From NCBI GenBank assembly GCA_016648135.1, contig JADDOH010007959.1:1-64000 (forward strand): a DNA stretch of 64,000 bases, given 5' to 3'. A program made the translations under genes and the position numbers. The DNA comes from Agrypnia vestita. Lineage: Eukaryota > Arthropoda > Insecta > Trichoptera > Phryganeidae. Each line of letters opens with the position of its first letter. The first letter of the stretch is position 1. The notes beneath the pieces are model-generated. The model was not told the origin of the DNA and ran no database searches. It saw only the letters and a program-made list of their open reading frames with translations. Positions 43,746 through 55,429 of the stretch are shown piece after piece.

Positions 43746-45269
43746 ATTATAAGATTTCACCGTAATCTATAAAACATAAATAAATATATAATATATATAT
43801 ATATATATAAATTTTATAAATATTTTTATTTAATAAATATATATAAATAAAAAACTAATACACCAAGAGAGTTTAATTATTTTTATTATTATTTTCTTTC
43901 CACGGTTTACACCTATTACAATAAAATAAAAATCTTATACATACCTAGATAAGAGTGTACATTATATATATTGTAAATGCATATCTGCATGCATTCTCGT
44001 TAACAAATGTAAAAAAGAATTATTTTATAATAATTGTTTTTTTTTGTTTCCTAAGGAATTTGATTTTTCCAATCCCCTCTCATAAAAACGGGTTTTTTTT
44101 CATCTCTTTACAAATTAATTTAAAAAAATTTAAAAAACACATTTTCGCTTGTACATATATCACGAATTAAGTAAAGACAATTATAAAGTGTAGGTACATC
44201 AGTATGAACAAAGCATGTAATAAAAGCATATAATGAAATACTGTACGTGTACGTAAATGGTACATTCATACCGTATAATTAAATAAAATAATATTTTCAA
44301 TATGTAACAAAAGATTATTACCTCCTGCACTTACTTTAATAATTAAGTTTGAAAGTTGATAAATTTCGATATATTTTTATAAAATAATTTAGAATTACTA
44401 TTAATCTACTGTCCCGACTGTGGTTGAGAATCTCTGGAATGTGGAGTGGATTCCCGAGCACTAATAATATATAAGGCTCGCTGAGCTAAGCAGAGCGTAT
44501 AGCTATATAGTAGACGACTACCGTTTAGTTTATGACGCTCTTCGTTCCATATATATTATACAGAACCGACCACAAATATTCCAGTAATGGTTACAATTAA
44601 TTAACTAAATACGAGACACTCACACAATAAGTAAGCTTTAACGCATTCAATGAGCTACCTGAAGAACAAACGTAATTACTTGCAATATCTATCAACATTA
44701 ATATAATTCTTGACATTTGCGCGCGCACGTTTATAATAAACGAATTATTAAATATGTATATAATCTGCATGTCTCTGGAAATTTTATTTTTAAATTAAAT
44801 TAATATCGACCCATCGACCTTCTTCAATACGGAGTTGCCAAAAATACTCACTTTCCTGGCATTTGAAAGGCGTGTCCAAGCCACCTTAATTGAGTTATCA
44901 GTTCCTTTTTCGGCCTAATAGTGTTACTCCTGCTACTCCACCAAGGTGCATAACTCATTCTAGATCTTATTTTCTCGGGAGATCTCTTCATTTAAAGTCC
45001 TTGTATTGAAGTTGGCACATGTTATTTGGAAATATTTTTTCTGTAATTATTACCAAAATTGTCAATATTGACCGTGCGTAAAATATAGACGCTCTCCCTC
45101 GTGTTATTAAATAAATAAATATATTCAATGTATATTATATAGAATTCCATCCTTTCCCAATTTCATCCCCCATGCTCAGTTGCACTTTAGGGCTATAAAG
45201 TTCGAAAATAATTGCATATCTTACATAATTAAAAATACATTTATTAAATAGTAACATTTCAGTTGCCTG
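43746..45269. other. AT-rich DNA with AT microsatellite
   Basis: An (AT)n tract lies at 43785-43810. A mid-GC stretch at 44815-45000 may be a decayed LINE (minus strand) but is not convincingly matched. No gene recognised. Confidence 0.4.
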
Positions 45270-45328
45270 TTTTAAAATATTATACAACTAAATCTAAATC
45301 TCAGGCAACGCCGGGTACGGAACGCTAG
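45270..45328 (+). mobile_element. Helitron-like 3' end
   Basis: Ends GGCAACGCCGGGTACGGAAC followed by GCTAG and T, which resembles Helitron 3' termini (GC-rich hairpin-prone tail plus CTAG before T). The 5' boundary is not identifiable, and the hairpin (CCG/CGG) is weak. Confidence 0.35.
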
Positions 45329-46537
45329 TACTTGATTGATAAAGTTACAAAAATGTTTATATAATTTCTAAAAAAAAATTCTTATGCTTTATATACATAC
45401 TTACATTAATAATTAATATTTATTTGTAAATTCAAATCTTATCATTAAAATACATAATTCGCCATTACACGTTTCTAAAAACATACTACGATTTCGCGAT
45501 AATTTTAATTGGCATTTTGTAGAAAGCTGTTAAAATTAAGTTTTAGAGACTAGGACATAAAAATCACCAATTAATGTTAAGCTGAAATTTAATTTTATTT
45601 ATTTATTTTATTTTATTTATTAAGCAACGCCCTAGTGGGCTTTTACAATAATAGAAAATATAAAAAAAATTATATACCTAACATAAAACATATTTTGCAG
45701 TAAAAAAAAAAAACTTATTTACGATAAATGAAGAATATAAGATGTAACAATTTAAAACAATATAAAATAAACAGTAATAAACAAAAAACAGAATTTCATG
45801 AAACATGAAAAATACATTATTTATTACTAATATTATTTACTTCTTCTTTTATTATTTACTTTTTTGTTTCGCACCTTATCTTTTTTTATATATCTTATGT
45901 ACCTGTTTGTGATAATTTATATCTATATACCATATATTTTTATTTTTTATATATCGCTTGTATTATAATTCAGTATAAATACATAAATAAATAAATATAG
46001 AATACGTAGGAGTACACTAATCTCCCCACATACTGGAATTAATACATAAATTTACCGAGTTTATAGCTAGTAAGTGATAATTCAACAAACGTTAGAAATT
46101 AATTAATACACACTTCGCATGTTTATTGTCTCAGAAAGAGAAAAAACAATAAAAAGATTAAATGTTGATGTTGGGTAATAAATCTTTAATAATGTTTTAA
46201 ATCATAAAGATATCGTGCACTTGATAAAATAAAAATACTTATGTACTTTCATAGGGCGATGACGTCACCTGCCAAGTTTTAGCAACACATTATTTTATTA
46301 GTATGGTGTAGGATCGCTATTACTGGATTGTGTCCACAGAAGGATAAAATCATTAATTAATTAATTTATTTTCATTGTTTATTTAGTTTCATACATATGT
46401 TGAATGGGCTAATTAATACAAGATTAAGATAAATTATAGATGTCTCACAGAGTCGAAGTTATTTATATGGGAAAACATGTTTGGAAGTCTTTATTGGGTG
46501 TCCACATGGCTTAAGACTTGTCTTAATGCTGGCTTAA
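45329..46537. other. Very AT-rich low-complexity DNA
   Basis: TTTATTTTATTTAT-type low complexity at 45595-45625 and A-runs at 45700. No gene recognised. Confidence 0.55.
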
Positions 46538-47140
46538 GGCAGGTTTCTACTTTGGGCTTTGAAAAAGGTTATTTTTATGATTTTTTTATGAGATTATGAA
46601 TAAAGATATTGATAAAGAGTTTATTAGGTTTAATAAATACACTCTTGAAATACATTAAAAAAATATATTTTATGCACATTTAATATACAAAAACACCATT
46701 TGAATACAACGCTACAATTAGTAGGTGGGTCAATGCTGGTGTTGAAATTTCAAAAATGGGCCATCTAAAAAAGAATAATTTTAATTTTTTTCCCAATTCA
46801 CTATGCACCGGCTTAGCTAGAATTATAAAAAAAATGTTTTTATTTTTTTTGCAAAAAGCAGTGAAAAAAACACGCATTTTTTTCTTCCTTTTTTTCACTG
46901 CCATTTTGTTATCTTTGCATTTACATTATAAGTTCTCGTTCAGTCGGTTGCTAGTAATATATTAAATATAAAAAATTTATATTTAAAAGTACATAAAATA
47001 TATAATTACATTTTTTAAACGTATTTTAAGAGTGTATTTATTAAGTCTTACAAATTCTTCAAAAATATCTTTATTTATAGTCTTATAAGAAAAATCTTAA
47101 AAATAGCATTTTTTTCAAACGCCCAAAGTAGAATCCTGTC
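46538..47140. mobile_element. Fold-back element F2
   Basis: Arms 46538-46680 and 46965-47140 are inverted copies starting GGCAGGTTTCTACTTTGGGC / GCCCAAAGTAGAATCCTGTC and continuing through AATAAATACACTCTT. Length 603 bp. The interior has A/T homopolymer-rich sequence and two overlapping 70-codon frames that are compositional. No transposase, no clear target duplication; single copy in the window. Confidence 0.75.
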
Positions 47141-47404
47141 TTTAGTGATCACCTTACACAATGTAACGTTCACCGATTCCACATAAGAACAACATCTATC
47201 AAATTTTAAAATAAAAATGTCCTTTGTAGTGAAAAAATGCGTTAAATTGGTCGTTGCCACAGTTAAAAATAATGTTATGTTATATTTGTGATAATTTTTA
47301 TAGCGCCGTTTTTGCGTGAAAGACGCTTCAAGGGCGCTTTACGGATGTGACATCTTGAAGAAGCGAGTTTTTAGCCTCTTCTTGAAAGATTCTTGATTTT
47401 ACAT

Positions 47405-48145
47405 GGATCGCAAACTTTCGCATTCGCGAATATTCGCATATTTTTGCATATTCGCATTCGCAATCGCAAGGTTCAAGCGAATGTTTTGCGAATATGAACA
47501 TCAGAAAAAAACATAATATTAGGTTGATAAAAAATCCATTCATTTCTTATTTATTTATTATTAGAAAAAGTAGCTTTACCTCGTAATCACATTATCAGTC
47601 TTCACTTTACTTTATAATTTGGTATTATTTATTTAGCGTCTACTTCTACATTGGGTAATAAGCTTAAGATTCCAGATCACTAGTAAATAACAATTAACTT
47701 CTCATTAGAACTTAGAAAACAAAAACTATAATAATGCAATATAAACAAACAAAAAAAAATTCTTCTTTGAAACTTTTATCAGTCTTTACATAAGTTTTTA
47801 ATGTTAGGTAATCATCTTCTTGAACGAAACTAAAAACAAAAATCAAACAAAAACTATGTTCTTCAATTACAAACTATAAATAATTAATGTTTAATAAGAA
47901 AACACTTTAAACAAACAAAAACAAAATTATTCTTTATGCTTCTATTAGATCAACTCGGAAATTCTCGGAACAAGATGCAAACGGAACGCGCTTCGCGCGA
48001 AACTGAGCCGCTAAGCCATATATAATTGGCGCCAAAATAAAAAAAATTCAATATTCGTATTCGAATTCGCATTCGCGAATGTCGGTAGCAGATATTCGCA
48101 TTCGCATTCGCATTCGCGAATGCTCAAAAAATGACATTCGTTACA
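47405..48145. mobile_element. hAT-like element end with ATTCGC arrays
   Basis: Both edges consist of tandem TTCGCA hexamers: 47417-47470 and 48058-48120. The right end reads outward as TAGTGATGTAACGAATG, a plausible hAT-type terminus; a matching left terminus is not seen, so it may be truncated. The interior has no coding motif. Classification is tentative. Confidence 0.5.
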
Positions 48146-48446
48146 TCACTACTACCAGCTTGCAGAGTGCCTCCGATTTAGCTGACCGCAGCGTGAGCCG
48201 CCTTCCAGTGATATTGTCCAGGATACAAAAGTCCATCAAATATTATAGTTATTAAATAGATAATTGCAAAAGGACTTGCATTAAATGACATTTAAATCTA
48301 AATATCAAATCTTATTTTAAAACAATGATTATCTATTTTCTTCTTCAAAGTTTGTTAATAAAATCAATATATAATATATAATTAATATATAAAATTATAT
48401 AATAATGAATAAATGTTTGTTAATAAAATTAATAAAATTAATATTG

Positions 48447-49051
48447 TTTCCACCACTTATGTTTTAAAAAATATCAACATGTATCAGAGCCCATGGCCCC
48501 TACGTCAGGACAAAATGTTACTCAGTTTCAGTGCCGCTAAATCGGCGTTTATTAGCTCAATAACTTTTATAACAGCTTGCATCAAAACATAATTAATGTT
48601 AAGAATATTTACAGAGTTTATGAATAAGATAGCAAAAAATACAATATACAATTTTTCGTATGCAGGCCTTTATCGTTACCTACCTCGCTAGGTACATAAA
48701 AATACCTGTTCTGAGGTAAGTAGCCATTCCATTCATCGAGACTACATTTAAATATTTAATTTCATGGTTACGTAATTAGAAGAATAAAAGAAAAATATAA
48801 TAAAGTAATTTAGAGTTAAACGTATATAAAGTAAATAAGAAATAAGAAATAAAGTAAATAAGAATAAAAATATAAGTAAAGTAAAGTAAATAAAGTAAAA
48901 AGTATATACATATATGAACACACAAAAGTGTAAATAAGTAAATTAAAGTAAGTAAATTAAAGTACTATGTATTGAGTATACATTGTATCCTGGCGAAAGG
49001 GCCATGGTCTCTCAAACATGTTCATAATTTTCAATACATAAGTGGTGAAAA
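48447..49051. mobile_element. Inverted-repeat element, Penelope-like family P2
   Basis: Arms 48447-48511 and 48987-49051 are inverted and share CCACTTATGT and CATGGCCC. Read outward they carry the order CAGGA...CATGG...AAACATGT of the 18.1-kb element in eroded form. The 475 bp between them is AT-rich with an AAGTAAATA-type degenerate array at 48830-48965. Confidence 0.55.
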
Positions 49052-50736
49052 CAAAGTTCATTTTTATTAATTGGATTAAATCTATTATTAGTTTGCAGTT
49101 TCAATGGTAAATGTGTAAATTCAGTATGTGTATACACAAACTGATTCACCTCTCTTTCACACTCATTCTTCCCCTACTCCGAGATTAATGTGTACAAAAT
49201 ATTTAACATAATAATGTTAAATTCCATCCCTTAATTTTTTATTGCGTAAATATACTTCGTGCTTTGTGCAAACACCATCCCCCTTCATCCAGCCAGCCCA
49301 CCACCAGTGTCTGATATAAGTGTGCTATATTGAATGCTATACGAGAGGAAGTTGGAATTAGGGTTGAGGATTATAAAACCAAAAGATGTGCTTATAGGTA
49401 GCCGATTGGCTAGAACTGATTTGGTGACGATATTAAGTAATAAATGCAGATATTTTATTAGTGTAGTGAATTTTATGGCAAAAAAATCGATTTCGTTGTT
49501 GTGTGAATTTGAATGGCCGGTGGATGAATTAATTTTGTGTATTAGTTGTTTTACTTCTGGGGACACAAAAGAGTGAGATAAGACGGATTGGTCTGTTAAT
49601 TGGAACGCGAAGATGCGAAGAGAGGCCAGCTTCAGTTACTGGTACAGTCAATATGTCCCTGCACTAAATTAAAAAATTGTATTTTTGTTCAGCTTTTATT
49701 TCAGGGTTTTCATATTATGAAATCCAGCTGATAAGAGCCAAAATTAGGCATTTTTTGATAATGTGTGGATGTTTGCTCCTTTCTGCATTCCGCAAATTTC
49801 CTGATCTCAACATGTAGGTTAAAAATCGTTGAATAATATTTGTACTTAGATCATAAAGATCTCTGAATCTTTATTTATTTCAAAAAAACTTATTTATTCA
49901 ACAATATTTCTAAGGTAGTCCCCATTGGAAACAACACACGTATGTCCGCATTTTTTCTAATCCTCAAAATTCTTCTGATTTGCAATTTTTGACATAGTCC
50001 GTAGCTCATTCATACGCCGCGTGATAATATATTTCGGCCGTCAGTTAAGGCTGTGAGAACAGCGCTGTCTAAAGTAGCGTCTTGATAACCTTAGTGATGG
50101 ACATTATTGAATAGAGAATTATGCTTTTTTACTTATTATACCTCATTATTAGATCTACAGGACGCTTCCAATGAGACGATTGGGCCATTTTTTCGATGTC
50201 ATAAATATACACTTATGATTCTTCACCAATCACGAAACATTGTAGCAATTTTGAACCGTCAATAAATTGAATTAAATAATTTCTGCAATGATATAACAAA
50301 CTTTAGATACGTTACAAGCGTGAAATCTTGGCAACTCAAAAGTAAGGTAATTAATTGCCTTACTTGCATTCGTTTCTGAAGGGACCTTCGTTGTGACCAG
50401 GCGCGACGCTACGCGGAAAAAGGAACAGAGTATCGTACAATATCGTAAGAATGAATATGTTATTTTAGTCACTGTGACTTCGATTTACCTGATTTTTACG
50501 TGATTACTTGATTATGTGTTGTCTCTTCCAATGCAATATTTGCCACATGTGAATGCCGGTTAGTATGGGAATAACGTGTCTATATTATAATACGTCAATG
50601 CATTTCGGAACAATTTGCCGAGCACACCAAAATCCCTCTTCCTTATTTGCCTATCAAGTGGGTTCAATCGGATGCAGCATGCGGATGCTCACCCCATGGG
50701 TGAAATTCATATATATTTAAGTATGTACTACATTAA
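49052..50736. other. Unassigned DNA; weak transposase-like stretch on minus strand
   Basis: Overlapping frames at 49285-49576 have no motif. On the minus strand 50280-49900 reads in shifting frames GRNILSRG..., RRMNELRTMSKIAN and a tail NGDYLRNIVE reminiscent of Tc1/mariner C-termini; the match is too weak to call. Confidence 0.3.
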
Positions 50737-51421
50737 GCGCTTGTTCAGACACAGCGGGAACCGTGCAGTTTCATAATCGCGTTTCAAAATATGCGATTTG
50801 TGTCATCTGTTCACACAGCCGCGGTTAATAAGCGATTTGTGCGCGCGAAAATAAACGTCAGTTTGACAGTTCCGGTGCCGTTCTCCATCTTTGAATATCA
50901 GAGATATATTCGTTCATTACTTTTTTAACAACGGCCGTGTTCCATGGCAAGACACAAAAATATCATTCTGTCAGTTCATTTTTGGTGAATAAATACCTAC
51001 TTCCCTAAAATACTCTTTTTACCACCATTTCCAAATATCTCCACCAACTCCTGCCAAGCTTGGTTCTTGGTATATTTGAGCAATCCTCACACTGAAGATC
51101 CCATATTACAGGTCTTTTCTCCACTTCATCAATAAAAAGTTCAGTGTCAAAGAGATCTATGACCATAGAAAAGAGAATATAATCTACGCGTGCTTCTGTT
51201 GTGACATGGAACCGCGCGGTGCCCGCAACGCGACTGAACGCTCTCGTAAGGCTCGCGGGCGCCGTGCGGGTCTATTTTCTAGCGGTTGGGCGGGCACCGC
51301 GGCGGTTGACTAACCGCACGGTTGTGTCTTAACGATCCCATACAAACCTAGGTAAATAAGACCCGCACGGATCCCACGCGATTCTGAAACTGCACGGTTC
51401 CCGCTGTGTCTGAACAAGCGC
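50737..51421. mobile_element. PIF/Harbinger-type element, internally deleted
   Basis: Terminal inverted repeats 50737-50782 and 51376-51421 (46 bp, one mismatch) begin GCGCTTGTTCAGACACAGCG. They are flanked on both sides by TAA (50734-50736, 51422-51424), the 3-bp target duplication of PIF/Harbinger elements. The interior contains a MADF-domain ORF fragment, the usual second protein of insect Harbingers. It has no DDE transposase, so it is a 685-bp non-autonomous derivative. It is GC-richer than its surroundings and its ends are nearly perfect, so it is probably young. Confidence 0.85.
51005..51166 (-). CDS. MADF-domain protein fragment of Harbinger element
   Basis: A 53-codon frame: MVIDLFDTELFIDEVEKRP, VIWDLQCEDCSN, IPRTKLGRSWWRYLEMVVKR. 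It matches the MADF (Myb/SANT-like DNA-binding) pattern LI..V...P.LWD....DY.N......W..I. Residues 9-44 cover most of the roughly 85-residue domain and then stop. Harbinger-type transposons encode a DNA-binding partner protein beside the transposase; this would be the leftover first part of that gene after internal deletion. The C-terminal part is missing, so it is unlikely to be functional. Confidence 0.7.
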   Translation of the reverse strand: MVIDLFDTELFIDEVEKRPVIWDLQCEDCSNIPRTKLGRSWWRYLEMVVKRVF

Positions 51422-51559
51422 TAATAGATATTATGGATTCATATCTTGCATCAAAAAAACCCTGGGCGTGCGTTTTCGGGTTGAAATCATGTTTTTCGGC
51501 TGTTATTTATATTTTGTGAGTTTCCCTGTGTGAAAATATAAATTATAAATTACGAGATA

Positions 51560-51745
51560 AGTCGTAACTCGTCAAACGGGCCGGTCTCCCCGCGTTGCGT
51601 GCCGCGCCGCGCACTATTCAATTTTAACTTATTTTTCGGACAAGTCAAAGTAACCCGTCGGAAGAGAGCGTGCCGCGGCGGCGGAATTGTATTTTTAATA
51701 CGAATAAATCATCCGAATGCTTAGCTCCGCTTCCTATTCCCGCGC
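51560..51745. promoter_or_regulatory. GC/CpG-rich island
   Basis: GC block with GGGCCGGTCTCCCCGCG, TGCCGCGCCGCGCAC and GTGCCGCGGCGGCGG, separated by TTCAATTTTAACTTA. It is outside the adjacent Harbinger element. Candidate conserved non-coding element. Confidence 0.4.
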
Positions 51746-52165
51746 TGGGGAATAATTTTCTTGACAAAATACAAAACTAATTATGGATTTACAAAATGAA
51801 GTGTTAAATTCCGAGTGAGAACCGCCCGTGAAAGGGCAATAATTTAATAAAGTGTGATTTTTATCTTACGTGTTGTGCCTTTTATGGATATTAATGCCTT
51901 GCTTTGTGTATATGCTGCAAATGCGAATTATATATAGTGATACGTAATTTTAGATTTGTATCTACAATCTTTTTTGTAGGTTAATAGCGAAAATCGAAAG
52001 GGGGAGTCGACCACTATGATAAACGTCTGATACAGACGTAAAACGTGATTAAATTTACGAACATATCAACCTCCATACAGATCACGTAAATCGACGTTAA
52101 AAGTATCACAAATCAACATAAACATGAACATGATACAAAACGGAGTGATAGAATCAAAATGTCGT
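51746..52165. other. AT-rich spacer
   Basis: Nothing recognised. Confidence 0.5.
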
Positions 52166-52663
52166 TCATAAACAACTTAAATTAAAAAATCTATGATGAA
52201 GATTAAATCCGACGCAAATCGCCGGACTCGTAAGGGATGGGAGTAAATTGACTGAATCAAAGGATGGGAGATGGACCGGATAAATGGATATGATTTTAAA
52301 TGGAATGTATATGAAAGAATTGGGAGGGCAAAGGAAGCTCATCATGTTTTTCTTCCTGTAATTGAGAAACAATGATCGAAATCCTCGTTGACGAAACAGC
52401 GATAAACTTTCACATTCTATATCTACACACCCGATGTTTCCCGCAACAATATTCTGATACCATTCTTCCGTTTCTTTCCGTTGATGATTGATATCTGTGC
52501 TTCTTGCATTATCGAGCGATGAATTTGAATTGACGATTAAACATAGGAAAGGGCCATCATAAAGCCAAGAATATAAGAATTCTGTGGCCACACAACGAAT
52601 TAATAAACGCTTAAAAAAGATCTTTAATGAGATCCCAGAGGTAGTTACTAAGAAATGTGTCAA
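52166..52663 (-). CDS. Orphan 165-codon open frame
   Basis: The longest uninterrupted frame in the window. It begins MTHFLVTTSGISLKIFFKRL, contains a charged patch NHQRKETEEWYQN at about residue 60, and ends SPAICVGFNLHHRF plus six residues. No domain, signal peptide or clear membrane helix is visible, and codon use is not GC-biased like the exon at 41.1 kb. No splice sites or repeats define it. The plus strand here does not read as a known transposase either. Could be chance, a decayed transposon, or an unrecognised small gene. Confidence 0.25.
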   Translation of the reverse strand: MTHFLVTTSGISLKIFFKRLLIRCVATEFLYSWLYDGPFLCLIVNSNSSLDNARSTDINHQRKETEEWYQNIVAGNIGCVDIECESLSLFRQRGFRSLFLNYRKKNMMSFLCPPNSFIYIPFKIISIYPVHLPSFDSVNLLPSLTSPAICVGFNLHHRFFNLSCL

Positions 52664-52706
52664 TTGAAAACGAAGAAAATATGTGTTGTGTAAATTTTAG
52701 ATAAAT

Positions 52707-52790
52707 AACAAAATGTTAGTTATGTTACATACTAACATAATTAACATTTTGTTCAAATGCCTGACAAAGTTAATGCTTTAAATATTAAAA
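52707..52790. mobile_element. Solo arm end of Penelope-like family P5
   Basis: A 20-bp-class hairpin AACAAAATGTTAGTTATGTT / AACATAATTAACATTTTGTT (52707-52753) followed by AAATGCCTGAC and TTAATGCTTTAA, shared with 37885-37945. Confidence 0.65.
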
Positions 52791-53387
52791 GTATGAATAA
52801 TATTTAAATAAATATATTCAAAGATAATGAACATCGGTTGTTTACATTAGATCATTTATATGTATAGTTTTAACAGTAAACATATTGAATGTATCTATTT
52901 TTCTATATCCTTTGACTAATTTAAACCGAATTTTGCATTGTTACTCTTTAGAAACTTGTAAAATACAAAAGAACCTTCCCTGTCTCCCTGAAAATTTCCT
53001 TCTCCTCCAAATATAAAAATGCATCGTATTTAGTGAAAACCGTTGTTTTATATACAATAAAAAATGTTGAGTTGCATTGTAGGATCCTGACGTAAATAAT
53101 ATAGTAAATAGTCACCTACCTTATTTTTAATACGCCTGAGCATGACGCGCAAAAATAGCAATGAAACCGAAAAAATAACACTTCTTTTATTATGAGATAT
53201 TATGAGAAACAGGCATTTTCGTGTTTTGGCTCCCTTCTTTACTATCTTGATATAGTTTTCATTTTTATTTTTACCATTTACCATTGGACCCAACAGACCC
53301 AGTATTCTGATAGTCTTCAAATTGGCAGACCTTTTTTAAGCATGTGAGAAGCATTTGTAATTCATACGATGAATGCATATAACCTGT
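52791..53387. other. AT-rich spacer
   Basis: A 90-codon minus frame (53048-53320) has no motif. Nothing recognised. Confidence 0.45.
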
Positions 53388-53680
53388 TCTATAGATATAA
53401 TAATTTCGTTGGGTGTTTGTCTGTCGGTCCGCAATGACCGTAACTTGTTGGAATAATTAGAGTGTGACAATCAATCAGCGGGCGACTCGAACAAAACGCA
53501 AGGGTCGCCGCACCAAATTACACTTACATTAATTAATTAAATTTTTTAATTATTATATTTAGTTTTAGGTATAATCAAGTTAAACCAATTTAAAACAAAT
53601 GGATTTCTATTCATGAATTTTCAGTTTCAGAATCCTGCGGTTATTAAGTTCCGTGATTTTTTGCGGGAGTGTATGGCTAG
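53388..53680 (+). mobile_element. Non-autonomous Helitron, family H1, copy 2
   Basis: 5' TCTATAGATATAATAATTTC and 3' hairpin-prone CCGTGATTTTTTGCGG (53650-53665), then CTAG before T. Shares the 5' and 3' ends with 14298-14564; the middle differs and is AT-rich, so it is a different internal variant of the family. The hairpin is weaker here (G-T pairs). Confidence 0.8.
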
Positions 53681-54097
53681 TTATTTATATTGTCATAATT
53701 AACGAATTTTATTTGTTTTTTTTTCAATACGAAAATGATTTTAAAAAATACATAAATGTGATAAGGTGCCGGTTTTAAATTATGGATCTCTTTTAAGCCG
53801 ATGCGCGTGCGCACTAAGCGCGATTTTTGAATACCAAAACACAAACTGGAGTGGTCTCGACGGGGAATATCTAATCTTGCGATGCTACATAAGATATTCA
53901 GTGTAACCTTTGATTCTCTTTCTTTATCTGACATAAATTTGCATGTTTATGTATTAGAATTTTTCTATTTATCATAAAAAGTGTATTATCTAAAAACTTA
54001 TTAACCTGGAACTTATTCCTAAAATTGTATTTAGTGATTGCGTTAGTCTGAATATTATTCTCCATTTATTTTATCATTTATTATTTTTCATTATTAA
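53681..54097. other. AT-rich spacer
   Basis: Nothing recognised; a partial AAAAAGTGTATTAT unit near 53974 belongs to the tandem repeat that follows. Confidence 0.45.
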
Positions 54098-54250
54098 TTA
54101 TTAATTAACCGTAAAAAGTGTATTGTGTAACTAGGTACATCACATTCAATTCATTATTAATTAACCGTAAAAAGTGTATTGTGTAACTACATCACATTCA
54201 ATTCATTATTAATTAATCGTGAAAAGTGTATTGTGTAACTATATCATATT
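54098..54250. repeat. 52-56 bp tandem repeat, three units
   Basis: Units start at 54098, 54154 and 54206 with TTATTAATTAA and contain AAAAGTGTATTGTGTAACTA. The first unit has an extra GGTA. Confidence 0.85.
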
Positions 54251-55429
54251 AAAATTTTCACAAAATATTCATACTTTGTACTTTAATGTCACTCTTGGAC
54301 CATCTATTAGTGTCATTTATGACCTGGTGATGGTCTGACTGTTAAAAAATAAAAAATAAAAAAATAATCCTGGAATCCTTTGGAATGAGGCCCGAATACA
54401 CAGTCAATAATTAATGATTTAAAGGTTAAATTACGCTTTAAGGGCCTAAGTAAGCATCCTAATAATGTTGATTATTCTTCTCTTATTAGAAGAATTCAGC
54501 ATATTATTTGTTTTTTTAATTGTGGTAATCTTTCTGGTGGTCTCAGTTTACATATTTAAAATATATATTTAGGTAGATAGTATAGACCTGTAATATCACA
54601 ACCTTAGTTGTTAACATCTAGGTAAAAACTCTTTATTGAACTGTTAATTTGGAAACAACATAAATTGATGAAATTATTCAAATTTAAGCTTCGACCAAAC
54701 TAAACACTATTTAATTTCCCGCGGTTTCGTCCGCCGCGCTAAGTATCGAACATGTGTGTACAGCCGTAATAATTTGTTCCCGACAAGGGTCCGGTGTTGG
54801 CAGCAGTAAATAATACAATCCTCTCTCGCTAGGTACCTACTGCGGACTACCTACCTATCCACGAATACGGGGATAGGGAATATATTTATATATTCTTTCC
54901 CCGTTGTTCCCGCTGTGTAAATTTAATTCAAAGTCAACATTTGTTTATTGGTAAAGCGGGTTATTTATTGTTTTTCTATCATCGCTTTATTTAGCCCGAG
55001 AAGGACTTTGGATGTGAGATAGGATTTTCGATCAAGGGTTATTACCATGTGTTTTTGTATGTTATTTATTGTTTACGTAGAGGTCGAGGTGTTTGATGAA
55101 GTGGTAATGAATTTTTTCAGATATTTTGATATGTGACTAGGTTTGAATCCCGTTAGATTTTTTTGTAAATATAATAAATACGGTTTATGGTAGTATTAGC
55201 AATTCAATACTTAGTTTTCAGACAACTATAATAAACAGTGTTGTTATTCTAAATATTAAAAATGATGTTAAGATGGTAAAAATATTTTAATTAAACAGTG
55301 AAAACATAACACAAGTTTCTTTTTAACACAAAACAATATAATATTTTGAAAAGTAAAAAACTTGGAATCTTAAATATGTGGTTGAGAGAAGATAAATATT
55401 AAAATTAAAATGTAATAAAAGTATACTGA
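54251..55429. other. AT-rich DNA with GC-richer block at 54715-54960
   Basis: The block 54715-54960 (CCCGCGGTTTCGTCCGCCGC, TAGGTACCTACTGCGGACTA) is GC-richer. The TTTCGTCCGCCGC word resembles widespread repeat tails, so it may be a retroposon remnant and not a conserved element. Confidence 0.35.

Noticed and set aside
5448..47186. Shared ACAATGTAACGTTCACC word at 5448-5478 and 47152-47186 as a repeat family
   Set aside because: About 30 bp only; may be a real short repeat, but too short to define.
49900..50280. Tc1/mariner-type transposase tail on the minus strand
   Set aside because: Only NGDYLRNIVE resembles known tails; no catalytic or SPDLAP motif, so kept as a comment only.
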